DNA of 49,515 bases from CAZNHL01 sp964572965 (lineage in GTDB: Bacteria; Bacteroidota; Bacteroidia; Cytophagales; UBA9547). Positions within the stretch are counted from its first letter, which is position 1, and each line of letters starts with the position of its first letter. Position numbers and translations under genes: made by a program. A model generated the notes under the pieces. It was given only the letters and a program-made list of their open reading frames with translations. It had not been told where the DNA came from and ran no database searches. The stretch is taken from positions 1-49,515 of the forward strand of contig CAZNHL010000025.1 of NCBI GenBank assembly GCA_964572965.1, read 5' to 3'. Below, in pieces: positions 1 to 7,707 of the stretch.

Positions 1-22
1 GCATAAACACTTTAACACATAA

Positions 23-142
23 ACACTTTTTCTTGAACGGCTACTCGGCCATGCCAGCTCCAAAACCACCGAGATATACACCCACGTGAGCAGCAGTCAT
101 ATTAATCAAATAAAAAATCTACTTTACCATCCGGATATCTGA
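23..142 (+). pseudogene. Tyrosine recombinase, C-terminal remnant
   Basis: The frame ends at TGA 140-142 and reads LLGHASSKTTEIYTHV followed by about 18 further residues. This is the C-terminal block of XerD/integron-type tyrosine recombinases: the GH box, then the catalytic tyrosine in IYTHV. An in-frame TAA lies at 20-22, and the sequence before it is a degenerate direct repeat (CATAAACACTTT at 2-13 and 18-29), so the rest of the catalytic domain is absent or scrambled here. This could be the true end of a gene that starts before the window, but the stop and the repeat favour a decayed copy. Confidence 0.7.
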
Positions 143-270
143 AAAATCAGTAATTTTAAAGCAGCCTAGCCATGGAAACAAAAATGCTTCTAAGTAAGCG
201 AAATACATTTTTTTACGACATACTTGCGCATTTATGAAATGTATACGCGGTTGGGTATATATATATACTA

Positions 271-280
271 GTTATGTGTA
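271..280. repeat. Left copy of an inverted GTTATGTGTA box
   Basis: GTTATGTGTA lies 10 bases before the hydrolase start codon. Its exact reverse complement TACACATAAC lies at 1288-1297, 4 bases after the stop codon. The heptamer GTTATGT / ACATAAC resembles the R-type core sites (GTTRRRY / RYYYAAC) of integron cassettes, although the fifth base departs from the strict consensus. A short AT dinucleotide tract (about 255-269) precedes it. Confidence 0.5.
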
Positions 281-290
281 ATTTAAAAAA

Positions 291-1283
291 ATGAAATACA
301 GTTTAACCTTTTTAATTTTTCTGGCCTTCATAAAATTATATGGACAGAATCCTGTAATTAATTTAGAAAACCCTTATTCAAACAATCTAAAAAAGAATAT
401 TATACCACTTATTGACAGTACTAACATTTACATAAATGATGGAGAATCAAATTCTCTTTTTTATTATGCTCTTGTTCCAAAAGGTAAAATAAAGGGGGTA
501 TTTGTATTACTTCCTTCTACAGGAGAATTAGTAGAAGACGTATTTAATAACAATATTAATCTTTCAAAACTAGCGTGCGATAGTAATTTACTTACAATTG
601 TACCATCGATTAATTATAATTTATGTCTTGACCAATTTTCTCTTAAATTCATTAACAACACTTTCTCTGATGCAATAAATAAATATAATCTTCCAAAGGA
701 TAGGTTTGTTATTGGCGGATTCTCATTGGGAGGAATGAATGCACTGCGGTACACAGAAATGGCTTATGAAAATGCTAATTATACCATCATTACTCCAAAA
801 GCTGTTTACGGCGTAGATCCACCACTTGACTTAGCTCGTCTTTATTGTTCATTTCAAAGAACAATTGAAAAAAATGCATTTGAGCCAGCAGTTCAGGAAG
901 CAAAAATCTATTTAAATAAATTTAATACTCAATTTGGTGGCTCTCCTAAAACTTACCCTAGTGAGTTTATACAACATTCAATGTATTCAAGAGACCAAAA
1001 GGATGGTGGAAATTCTCAATATCTAAAAACTGTACCTGTTAGAATATACTCTGATCCTGATATTGACTGGCAACTAAAAAACAGATATGTTGACTATTAC
1101 GATATGAATGCTTTGGATCAAACTGCAATGATAAACCAATTAAGGTTAACAGGAAACAATAAAGCTGAATACATAAATGCTTTAGGGAAAGGATATCGTT
1201 TAAATGGTATGAGACATCCTCACTCTTGGTCTTTAGTTGAACCTGTGGGGTGTATTAATTGGATTCTTGCATGTTTAAAATAA
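291..1283 (+). CDS. Secreted alpha/beta-hydrolase-like protein
   Basis: A 330-residue protein. Residues 1-19 form a signal peptide (MKYSLTFLIFLAFIKLYGQ), so it should be exported to the periplasm or beyond. Residues 141-150 (IGGFSLGGMN) are a nucleophile elbow G-x-S-x-G with Ser145. Asp255 or Asp257 and His309 or His311 (near RHPHSW) are plausible partners in the triad. The closest general description is an esterase or peptidase-like alpha/beta hydrolase; the substrate cannot be told. The gene stands alone, is more AT-rich than its neighbours, and is bounded by inverted GTTATGTGTA boxes next to a recombinase remnant, which suggests acquisition as a cassette. The ATG at 291 is supported by the signal peptide. 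Confidence 0.8.
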   Translation: MKYSLTFLIFLAFIKLYGQNPVINLENPYSNNLKKNIIPLIDSTNIYINDGESNSLFYYALVPKGKIKGVFVLLPSTGELVEDVFNNNINLSKLACDSNLLTIVPSINYNLCLDQFSLKFINNTFSDAINKYNLPKDRFVIGGFSLGGMNALRYTEMAYENANYTIITPKAVYGVDPPLDLARLYCSFQRTIEKNAFEPAVQEAKIYLNKFNTQFGGSPKTYPSEFIQHSMYSRDQKDGGNSQYLKTVPVRIYSDPDIDWQLKNRYVDYYDMNALDQTAMINQLRLTGNNKAEYINALGKGYRLNGMRHPHSWSLVEPVGCINWILACLK

Positions 1284-1287
1284 AAAC

Positions 1288-1297
1288 TACACATAAC
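1288..1297. repeat. Right copy of the inverted GTTATGTGTA box, attC-like start
   Basis: TACACATAAC is the exact reverse complement of 271-280, and the match extends with one mismatch to about 14 bases. The following ~110 bases are non-coding and contain short complementary stretches, such as GTAGC at 1306-1310 and GCTAC near 1342. That is the expected kind of arrangement for a folded recombination site. I found no matching GTTATGT box downstream before the Arr gene, so the site is not complete by the usual definition. Confidence 0.4.
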
Positions 1298-1567
1298 ATC
1301 AGGTTGTAGCCATGGCGGGTATCGTTTGAACTTTTAAGGTCGCTACTACTATTTCCCACACGATTTTTATATTATGGCTTGTGGGCTTCGTCTCGTAGGA
1401 TAGAGAAGATCTCTAAAACTAACTATTAAACAATTTATAATGCTAATCACAGATAAAACGGATTTACAATCCTATACTCCAACATTCATTTGCGAAACTT
1501 ATATATACCACCCATATTTGACAACAGGCACGTACCTTGCTTTAACCACTGAATCACAAACCTGACA

Positions 1568-1999
1568 ATGGAGCAAACATCAAACGAAAAAAGGCCAACA
1601 CCTTTCTCCCAAACTTATTTCCATGGCACAAAAGCGGACTTAAAAATTGGTGACCTCATCGAAACCGGTTTCAACTCCAATTACGGACAAAAGAAAAACG
1701 CTAAATATATTTTCCTATCAGCCACTCTGGATGCTGCAATCTGGGGTGCTGAACTTGCAGCCGGAGAAAGTCAGGAACGGATTTACTTAGTAGAACCAAC
1801 AGGTGAGATTGAAGATGACCCAGATTTGACCGATAAAAAATTCCCGGGAAACCCAACCAAATCATACCGCTCTACACACCCTTTCAGAGTTGTTGGAGAA
1901 ATTGCAAAATGGCAAGGCCACCCTGTAGAGCAAGTAAATACAATGAAGGAAAACCTTGAACGACTCAAAGCACAAGGAATCAATTCGCTTAATGATTAA
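1568..1999 (+). CDS. arr: Rifamycin NAD+-dependent ADP-ribosyltransferase (Arr family)
   Basis: A 143-residue protein of the usual Arr length. It opens with the family block FSQTYFHGTKADLKIGD (His19), continues with KYIFLSATLDAAIWGAELA (Tyr47), and has Asp84 in EIEDDPDLTD. These match the His-Tyr-Asp triad known for Arr enzymes. Established members transfer ADP-ribose from NAD+ to a rifamycin hydroxyl and so inactivate the drug; whether this copy confers resistance is inferred. Arr-2 relatives are known as integron cassettes, so the position just after a recombinase remnant and a cassette-like gene is suggestive. However, chromosomal arr genes are widespread in Bacteroidota. Confidence 0.9.
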   Translation: MEQTSNEKRPTPFSQTYFHGTKADLKIGDLIETGFNSNYGQKKNAKYIFLSATLDAAIWGAELAAGESQERIYLVEPTGEIEDDPDLTDKKFPGNPTKSYRSTHPFRVVGEIAKWQGHPVEQVNTMKENLERLKAQGINSLND

Positions 2000-2027
2000 G
2001 TCAAAATCAGAATAAAGCTTCGTCAAA

Positions 2028-2609
2028 ATGGGTAATTTTCAAATATTTAAAGACTGGCTGACCCTCGTTTCTTTCCTGACAGAACAGGACTGCACTTTAT
2101 TTGAGCCACATCTAAAAGTTAAAAGCTATAAAGCTAAAGAACATTTTTTAAACGAAGGACATACTTGCCAGGAAATTGGTTTTATCAACCAGGGTTCTTT
2201 CCGAACATACTACCTTGTTGACGGTAAGGAAATCAATACTCATTTTGCATTTGAAAATGAATTTGTAACAGACTATGACAGTTTTTTACAACAAAAACCA
2301 AGCAGATACTTCATTCAGGCGCTGGAAGATGCCGAAATAGTGACTTTCAACCTGCCGGCACTGCAAAATGCTTATAACCAGTCTCAAAACTGGGAACGTT
2401 TTGGAAGAATGATAGCAGAACAATCCTACAAACTTACGACTCAAAGAGTAGAAAGCTTTCTTTTCATGAGTGGAGAAGAACGCTATCTTGACTTAGTTGA
2501 AAACAGCCCACACCTTCTTGACAGGATACCTCTCTACCATATTGCATCCTATCTGGGCCTCGAACGCGAAAGCCTTAGCCGCTTGCGAAAAAAAATTGCC
2601 AATAAATAG
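2028..2609 (+). CDS. Crp/Fnr-family transcriptional regulator
   Basis: A 193-residue protein with an N-terminal cyclic-nucleotide-binding-type beta roll (about 20-115, including the GSFRTYYLVDGKE block). A C-terminal helix-turn-helix follows near 168-190 (PLYHIASYLGLERESLSRLR). The arrangement is that of the many small Bacteroidota Crp-like regulators, which often control a neighbouring gene in response to stress. No cysteine cluster of the FNR type is present, so it is not an iron-sulfur sensor. It starts 28 bases after the arr stop, and the two could be co-transcribed. The effector and targets are unknown. Confidence 0.85.
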   Translation: MGNFQIFKDWLTLVSFLTEQDCTLFEPHLKVKSYKAKEHFLNEGHTCQEIGFINQGSFRTYYLVDGKEINTHFAFENEFVTDYDSFLQQKPSRYFIQALEDAEIVTFNLPALQNAYNQSQNWERFGRMIAEQSYKLTTQRVESFLFMSGEERYLDLVENSPHLLDRIPLYHIASYLGLERESLSRLRKKIANK

Positions 2610-2699
2610 CGTTTGTAACATTTGTTAATTTTTTCGTCAGTCATACCTGGCACTTTTACAGTGAAATATTTAATGTTCCACTTAATGAAAAGAGTCAAT

Positions 2700-3332
2700 A
2701 TGAAAAGCCTGTTTATTCCTTTAACAGTAATTACAATTCTGTTTTCAACAGCTTGCAGCACTTCTAAACAAACAGTTATCCCGTTAAACCACTCACTTGA
2801 GCTGAACGACACTTACACGATTATCTGGAATGGTATCAGTAAAGCTTACCGTTATGAAAATGAGCAATGGATCAGAGAGGATAGTTATGACTATCAATTC
2901 GATGTGGTACAAAGGCGCTACAACAATCAATGGAAGTCTGTAAAATCACTCCATCGGATCCATCCTGAATACGATGGTAAAGCCGGCGACCGAGACCAAA
3001 CGATGTATTTTGAAATTGCCTATAAAAGTCTTACTGAAAGTAAAGTACAGGCAGTCATTAACTCTTCACTAGGTACCGGTAACGGCACAACAGATACTGA
3101 ATTCAGAAAGTCTGTACTAACCATGTATGTCCAGAATCCAAGTCGATTTTTGCCTTATAATAAGTTCCGAATAAGCCAGCATTACAACTATGAAGAAGGA
3201 ATATTAACAGAAACAGTCGAATTGCTTAAGGAAAAAGATGGCATAGAAATTCCCTTTATGAAAAATGAAGAAACTGCCCATATTTTCATTAAAAGTAAAC
3301 TAAATAAAGCTCCTACCAGTTTTCAGCACTGA
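2700..3332 (+). CDS. Putative lipoprotein of unknown function
   Basis: The open frame begins upstream at 2622, but the start at 2700 gives a clean lipoprotein signal: MKSLFIPLTVITILFSTAC, with the lipobox cysteine at residue 19 followed by STSKQ. The ATG at 2685 would also work. The mature protein (about 190 residues) should be lipid-anchored in the envelope. Its sequence (repeated aromatic and charged strands, no cysteine after the lipobox) looks like an all-beta periplasmic domain, but I do not recognise a family. It lies 90 bases after the Crp-like gene and could be one of its targets. Confidence 0.65.
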   Translation: MKSLFIPLTVITILFSTACSTSKQTVIPLNHSLELNDTYTIIWNGISKAYRYENEQWIREDSYDYQFDVVQRRYNNQWKSVKSLHRIHPEYDGKAGDRDQTMYFEIAYKSLTESKVQAVINSSLGTGNGTTDTEFRKSVLTMYVQNPSRFLPYNKFRISQHYNYEEGILTETVELLKEKDGIEIPFMKNEETAHIFIKSKLNKAPTSFQH

Positions 3333-3787
3333 ATTAAAAGCTGGTGACAGTAGTAGTGAAAAACAAAACGCCTGTCCGGACTATTATTTTAAAGTTTTCC
3401 CTCTGAAGTTCGAGTGCTTTAAACCTTCCAAGGGCTCAAAGCTAAATATTGAATTACTATTATGTGGTTTAAGCAAGCTCTTGGAGGGTTATACTGATCA
3501 AAAATGCATTCTCAGAATCAATAAGTTATAAAAGAACTATTCGGCTGGTAACCGAATAAGTAACTTACTATTTGATATTTAATGCAGATGTTTAAAGAAC
3601 TATTTTGATACACAAATATACTAATTATCAGTATGTTAATCAATCAAAACAGTCTATTTGAGTGTAAATTTTATTAAGTGTTTTGCGGCTGATTTGGCGT
3701 GGTAAAGTGCGATTTGGATTGATTGTACTTAGCTAAAAATTAAAGCTATTACGTCTTATCTATGACGCTAATATGACTTTGCTACGC
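3333..3787. other. 455-base intergenic stretch with nested inverted repeats
   Basis: No convincing gene is seen. The one structured element is at 3522-3567. An inner stem TATTCGG / CCGAATA (3538-3544 and 3552-3558) with a 7-base loop lies inside an outer pair TAAGTTA / TAACTTA (3522-3528 and 3561-3567). There is no T tract, so it is not a standard terminator. It sits just outside the accessory module that begins at 3788. Confidence 0.5.
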
Positions 3788-3988
3788 CTAATCTATCATG
3801 AACCTATATACCTCTTCTTCTGATATTCCTGTGAACTTGCAGAACTCCTGAACTGTAACGAATCCCTCTTCCGGCTTACCCAATTCCTTTTTGATCTTGT
3901 TGTATAACCTTCGGGCTGTTTGCTCTTTTCTACCGGTCACGTTTTGAATATCCTTGGTGTAAATACATATCCTTTTCGGTAATAACAT
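3788..3988 (-). CDS. Small HTH-like protein of an accessory module
   Basis: A 66-residue basic protein. The middle (GRKEQTARRLYNKIKKELGK) and C-terminal (VTVQEFCKFTGISEEEVYRF) halves look like two helical units of a small winged-helix or excisionase-like DNA-binding protein. Similar short proteins starting MLLPKRICIY are familiar from Bacteroidota genomes as uncharacterised conserved proteins. It is transcribed away from the SNase gene at 4061, with 72 bases between the starts, so the shared interval may hold both promoters. A role as regulator of the adjacent module is inference. Confidence 0.6.
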   Translation of the reverse strand: MLLPKRICIYTKDIQNVTGRKEQTARRLYNKIKKELGKPEEGFVTVQEFCKFTGISEEEVYRFMID

Positions 3989-4060
3989 GTAAAAACGTAC
4001 ATAGTGGGTTTTAACTGTTCTTCCACTGTCGTAAAGTTGCTGAAAATACTTCAGAAAACG

Positions 4061-4555
4061 ATGCGACTACTACTGTTATTCAGCTTCTTACTGACCTTTT
4101 TCTCCTCTTTTGGTCAAATCTCTGCCCGTGTGATTCGGGTGAAGGACGGTGACACTTTTGTGGGCTTATGGAATGGCAAAACTTACGATTGCCGCTTACT
4201 CAATGTAGACGCTCCGGAAATTAAACAGGCTTACGGGGTTTCTTCCCATGACAGCCTCAGCAAACTTATACTCGGAAAGATAGTGGCTATTGATAGCCTT
4301 AAAAGGGACTTGTACGGTCGGGTACTTGTGGATGTCCGCCTTGGCAATATCAGGCTTGACAGCTTGCTTATTGTCAAGGGTTGGGCATGGTATTACTCGG
4401 CTTATTCTAAAGACGCTGTGCTTGCGAACGGCATGGAGGCTGCTTGTGCCCAGGGACTCGGGCTATGGAGGTGTGGTAAATCCATGGTTTGTGCTCCCTG
4501 GCTCTACAGGCAGTTTAATGCGCGCAATAAGCGCAGGTGTTGTACAAGCTGTTAA
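4061..4555 (+). CDS. Secreted thermonuclease (SNase-like) protein
   Basis: I choose the ATG at 4061 because it gives a clear signal peptide (MRLLLLFSFLLTFFSSFGQ); the frame is open further upstream to 4004. The mature part is a staphylococcal-nuclease OB fold with RVIRVKDGDTF, CRLLNVDAPEIKQ and RDLYGRVLVDV, which carry the calcium-binding Asp residues and one catalytic Arg region of the family. The usual second Arg/Glu region is present but divergent. A tail of about 35 residues rich in Cys and Arg follows (WRCGKSM to KRRCCTSC). Its expected activity is cleavage of DNA/RNA outside the cytoplasm. It is the first gene of a tight same-strand run to 6168. Confidence 0.85.
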   Translation: MRLLLLFSFLLTFFSSFGQISARVIRVKDGDTFVGLWNGKTYDCRLLNVDAPEIKQAYGVSSHDSLSKLILGKIVAIDSLKRDLYGRVLVDVRLGNIRLDSLLIVKGWAWYYSAYSKDAVLANGMEAACAQGLGLWRCGKSMVCAPWLYRQFNARNKRRCCTSC

Positions 4556-4585
4556 CCAATGTTCAATTTCTAATTCAAAAATGCT

Positions 4586-5341
4586 ATGGCAAGACAAGGT
4601 GGTATTTTAAAAATCAATGGTACTATTGGAGGTATGACCTTCTATAAGACCTCAGCTGACGGACATTTAGTCCGTGAAAAGGGCGGTGTAAGTGGCGACA
4701 GAATTGCGAACGATGCTTCGTTTGTAAGGACCCGTGAAAATAATGCTGAGTTCGCCTCAGCTGGTGTTGCAGGCAAGCTTTTGCGTGATACGTTCAGAAA
4801 CCTGATGATGACTGCTTCTGATGGCAGGGTAAGTTCAAGGCTTACTAAGATCATGATGGATATCTTAAAGATGGATACGACAAGCGCCAGAGGTTCACGC
4901 AACGTTACGCAAGGCTTTCTTACTGATGAGGGCAAAGCGGCGCTGAAGGGTTTTAACTTCAATATTGACGCATTGCTTGGTGCGATCCTCTTCAAGGATT
5001 ATGAGTTGGTACTGTCAACCGGTGATGTCAGGTTTACAGAACTTGCACCGCTTAATGATATTGTCGCTCCAACTGGAGCAACGCATTGTACTATGCGGAC
5101 TGCAGCTGCTAATATAGACTTTGCACAAGGTATCAGCTATATCAACACCAGTCCAGTTGTGAGCTTGCCTTTGACTGCTGTACCGGTAAATACATCTGTT
5201 GATGTGAATGGTATTCCTATTGGGGACGGATTTACTTTCTATGTGCTTGTGATTGAGTTTTTCCAACAGGTAAGCGGACAGTTGTACCCATTGAAAAACG
5301 GCTCATTCAATGCGATGCAAATCCTTGATGTCGTGCAATAA
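4586..5341 (+). CDS. Conserved Bacteroidota protein of unknown function (MARQGGILKINGTIGG type)
   Basis: A 251-residue protein with no signal peptide. It opens with a characteristic block (MARQGGILKINGTIGGMTFY, then HLVREKGGVS) that I recognise from conserved hypothetical proteins of Bacteroidota, which are usually found beside DUF5675 genes. The N-terminal ~130 residues are helical and basic (RTRENNAEFASAG, SSRLTKIMMDILK); the C-terminal half is beta-rich. No catalytic motif is seen. The stop codon overlaps the start of the next gene by one base, so the two are probably co-translated. A structural role, for example a phage-tail or tailocin-like subunit, is possible but unsupported by any motif. 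Confidence 0.7.
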   Translation: MARQGGILKINGTIGGMTFYKTSADGHLVREKGGVSGDRIANDASFVRTRENNAEFASAGVAGKLLRDTFRNLMMTASDGRVSSRLTKIMMDILKMDTTSARGSRNVTQGFLTDEGKAALKGFNFNIDALLGAILFKDYELVLSTGDVRFTELAPLNDIVAPTGATHCTMRTAAANIDFAQGISYINTSPVVSLPLTAVPVNTSVDVNGIPIGDGFTFYVLVIEFFQQVSGQLYPLKNGSFNAMQILDVVQ

Positions 5342-5742
5342 TGGAATTGCTATTGCTCAGGACTTATCATCCTGAAGGTACAAATGGGGAACTATGGTGT
5401 AATGAAAAGTTGATCTGTTACACCATAGAACTTCCCTGGCTCAACAATCAACGCAAAATTTCCTGTATTCCTGAAGGTGAGTATGTCATGAAGAAACGAT
5501 TTGTTGAAAAGTTTCAATGGCACTTGTGGTTGTTAAATGTTCCTGGCAGGCAATGGATTTTAATTCATGCTGCTAATAATGCTTTAAAACAACTCCAAGG
5601 CTGTATTGCTCCTGTAACGATACTTGAAAGCCCCGGCATTGGCAGCCTCTCCCGTGAGGCTTTAAAGAAAGTCTATGATCTGGCTTTCGCTGCGCTTGAT
5701 AAAGTCGAAACAGTAACACTTAAAATTTCTACTAAATCTTAA
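5341..5742 (+). CDS. DUF5675-family protein
   Basis: A 133-residue protein matching DUF5675 in layout: LLLLRTYHPEGTNGELW at the start, CYTIELPWLNNQRKISCIPEGEY in the middle, then NVPGRQWILIHAANNALKQLQGCI. The conserved His-x-x-Asn / Gly-Cys region near residues 78-92 is reminiscent of peptidoglycan-modifying L,D-transpeptidase-like folds. DUF5675 proteins occur often in phage and phage-like loci; their activity has not been established to my knowledge. The start overlaps the previous stop by one base, and two small membrane proteins follow, as in lysis cassettes. Confidence 0.8.
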   Translation: MELLLLRTYHPEGTNGELWCNEKLICYTIELPWLNNQRKISCIPEGEYVMKKRFVEKFQWHLWLLNVPGRQWILIHAANNALKQLQGCIAPVTILESPGIGSLSREALKKVYDLAFAALDKVETVTLKISTKS

Positions 5743-5753
5743 TTGATAAGACT

Positions 5754-5990
5754 ATGAATGTGGTTGAAAGAGTAAAAGCACCAACTCCTAAGTTCTTTAA
5801 AGTGCTGCGTGCCGTTGGCCTCAGTCTTGCTGCTGTCAGCGGTGCGATTCTGGCTGCTCCTGTAGCACTCCCTGCGGCATTGCTCACTGCTGCTGGTTAT
5901 GTGGCTGTGGCCGGTGGCGTTATATCGGCAGTGAGCCAAACAGCTGTTGAAACTTCTAACAATAGAAAAGATGAATCAGCCGCAAAGTAA
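5754..5990 (+). CDS. Small hydrophobic membrane protein
   Basis: A 78-residue protein with a basic N-terminus (VVERVKAPTPKFFK). Residues 19-65 are strongly hydrophobic and rich in Ala/Val/Gly, enough for two membrane helices with a short turn at about 38-42. A charged tail follows (SNNRKDESAAK). Size and topology resemble phage holin or spanin-like proteins, but no family is recognised. It lies 11 bases after the DUF5675 gene and overlaps the next gene by 20 bases. Confidence 0.65.
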   Translation: MNVVERVKAPTPKFFKVLRAVGLSLAAVSGAILAAPVALPAALLTAAGYVAVAGGVISAVSQTAVETSNNRKDESAAK

Positions 5991-6168
5991 TTCAGGAACT
6001 GTGATTGGAACAATTGGCGGGACGCTCCTCAGCGTCTTCGCCAATGTTCATGCAGGTGATATTGTTAAGACTGTTGTACTGGCTGTGATTGGTGCTGTAA
6101 CCAGTTTTTGTATATCTATTTTATTGAAGAAGCTTACCTCTTTATTAAAAGATAGTAATAATCGTTAA
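5971..6168 (+). CDS. Small membrane protein, holin-like
   Basis: I use the ATG at 5971 (65 residues, MNQPQSNSGTVIGTIGG); the longer frame would need a TTG at 5947. A moderately hydrophobic region near 8-24 is followed by one strong membrane segment at about 34-55 (VVLAVIGAVTSFCISILL), then a basic tail with KKL and KDSNNR. Two small membrane proteins directly after a putative wall-acting DUF5675 protein is the order typical of holin/endolysin sets. Holin function is inferred from context only. The gene ends the same-strand run and meets the opposite-strand protease gene at 6165. Confidence 0.6.
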   Translation: MNQPQSNSGTVIGTIGGTLLSVFANVHAGDIVKTVVLAVIGAVTSFCISILLKKLTSLLKDSNNR

Positions 6169-6986
6169 CTAGGGTCTTGAAAATATGTTAAATCAATCCA
6201 TCGTTTAAGTTTGTCAAATCGGTATCCATATATACTACTTTTTGAAGTATCTTTTGGTCCATGAGTTAATAATCCAATGAGTCTTCCTCTGGAATCGATA
6301 ATAGGAGCTCCACTACAACCTTCAAATCTACTATGATCAGAAATAGGTGCTCCAAGATCCATCTCAAAAAATGAATCCCCTATAGATTTTATTGGAAGTC
6401 CCCAATAAAGTGCTTCTTCAAATTTGAAAATATCATCTTTAAAGTCGGGTCGAATTCTTCCATAAAAACTACATAACTGGTCTTTATCAATTTCATATTC
6501 ATCATTGATTAATGCAAATGACTTACCATCCTCCTCTATCAATAATTCACCAACCTCATCTAAATTAAAGACTCTTTGGGCTTGAATTATATTATTAAGT
6601 AAAGGAATTTCCTTAAATGCTATATCAATTGGTACTGCTCCGCTTTTATCTAGGTTTTCAATACAATAAATAAAATCTTCAGTCTCCATTTCATTTATGT
6701 CAACTCCTTCAAAGTTCATGCTATATACATAGCTAAAGCTTTCTAATTCAATAATTTCCGTCCTATTTTCACTTATGCGACCTGATACAATACCTATTGT
6801 ATGATCGGGATAGTGTGTAAAATGAGCAACAGTACAAATGAAGAATTTTTCTCTATACTTAATAATAACACCCGACCCAATTGAAGTAGGCCTATCTGTT
6901 TCGGGGCTCATTCTTATCATATGGATACAAGTGGTGATAGGGATTTTTAATTTGCTTTTAGTGATTTCTATTTCAAAGTCTTCCAT
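6165..6986 (-). CDS. Trypsin-like serine protease, cytoplasmic
   Basis: A 273-residue protein with a chymotrypsin-type fold and no signal peptide. TSIGSGVIIKYREKFFICTVAHFTH holds the catalytic His near residue 55. An Asp in AVPIDIAFKEI near residue 125 is the likely second member. FEGCSGAPIIDSRGRLIGLL near 225 holds the nucleophile Ser (CSGAP). Stand-alone cytoplasmic trypsin-like proteases of this type occur in Bacteroidota accessory and defence islands, often beside an effector they activate. Here the neighbours are the SNase/DUF5675 run (convergent, 4-base overlap) and an unknown gene at 7033. Whether it cleaves one of their products is unknown. Confidence 0.75.
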   Translation of the reverse strand: MEDFEIEITKSKLKIPITTCIHMIRMSPETDRPTSIGSGVIIKYREKFFICTVAHFTHYPDHTIGIVSGRISENRTEIIELESFSYVYSMNFEGVDINEMETEDFIYCIENLDKSGAVPIDIAFKEIPLLNNIIQAQRVFNLDEVGELLIEEDGKSFALINDEYEIDKDQLCSFYGRIRPDFKDDIFKFEEALYWGLPIKSIGDSFFEMDLGAPISDHSRFEGCSGAPIIDSRGRLIGLLTHGPKDTSKSSIYGYRFDKLKRWIDLTYFQDPS

Positions 6987-7032
6987 GTGAAATTATAAGT
7001 CAGTTATGTTTAAAATTTAAATCATAAATATT

Positions 7033-7650
7033 TTACAAGTAAAATGAACTGTCCCCCTGCGAGATAACATAATCATGTAGTGGACTGAAGCTAATATCTT
7101 TTATGTTGTTATTTATTTTTAATTCTTGATAAATGAATGTTAGACTTCTTTTCTCTCTATCTTTCTGGATTATCTTATTGAAGATCAGAATCCCGTTATA
7201 GTTTGGCTCATCTGGTTTTGAATTAGTAAAAAGTAAAATTTTAAGGATAAGAGATTTAGGTTCTTGCCTCCAAGAAACACATAAAACATTAATAGCCAAT
7301 ATTAACAGTCTATTCAAATCATGCATTTTTTTTGAAGAATCATTATTAGAGACTACCCCTTTTACACCTGGTTGGCCCTGAAATTTAAATAAATCTGATA
7401 GCGGTAGCGGATTGTTTTTAGTTAGCCTTAAGAACTCTTTAGCACAATGCGTCCCAACAGCAAATACTTCTTCCTTATTATTGTTTTTTTTATGAGTAGC
7501 CAAAAAGAGATAATATTCACTCTCCAATGGACCACAACAGCCGTCAACTATTTGGCCGTTAAGTAACCTTAAGCGCGATACCGGTTTAATCCAATATTCA
7601 TTTACAATTTCCCTTTTATTAGCATCACCGGAACATTTTAACATATGCAT
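7033..7650 (-). CDS. Protein of unknown function with Cys-rich N-terminal half
   Basis: A 205-residue protein with no signal peptide. The N-terminal ~75 residues contain Cys5, a CC pair in IVDGCCGPLESEYYLF, and VGTHCAKEFLRL. The spacing suggests a small metal-binding unit, such as a zinc ribbon of the sort seen in phage-related proteins. The C-terminal part (about 105-205) is helical then beta-rich. I do not recognise the family. It lies 46 bases upstream of the protease gene on the same strand and may be co-transcribed with it. The low GC content fits recent acquisition. Confidence 0.5.
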   Translation of the reverse strand: MHMLKCSGDANKREIVNEYWIKPVSRLRLLNGQIVDGCCGPLESEYYLFLATHKKNNNKEEVFAVGTHCAKEFLRLTKNNPLPLSDLFKFQGQPGVKGVVSNNDSSKKMHDLNRLLILAINVLCVSWRQEPKSLILKILLFTNSKPDEPNYNGILIFNKIIQKDREKRSLTFIYQELKINNNIKDISFSPLHDYVISQGDSSFYL

Positions 7651-7707
7651 ATGAGCTTTATTGAATTACTTTATTGTCTGTTATTTATTGAAAATTTTAC
7701 TAATGAA

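Noticed and set aside
1440..1565. 41-codon frame just upstream of arr (MLITDKTDLQSYTPTFICET)
   Set aside because: It is short, has no recognisable pattern and lies in the presumed recombination-site region; probably chance.
4642..4995. 117-codon minus-strand frame inside the MARQGG-type gene
   Set aside because: Shadow; the plus-strand gene is tightly coupled to its neighbours.
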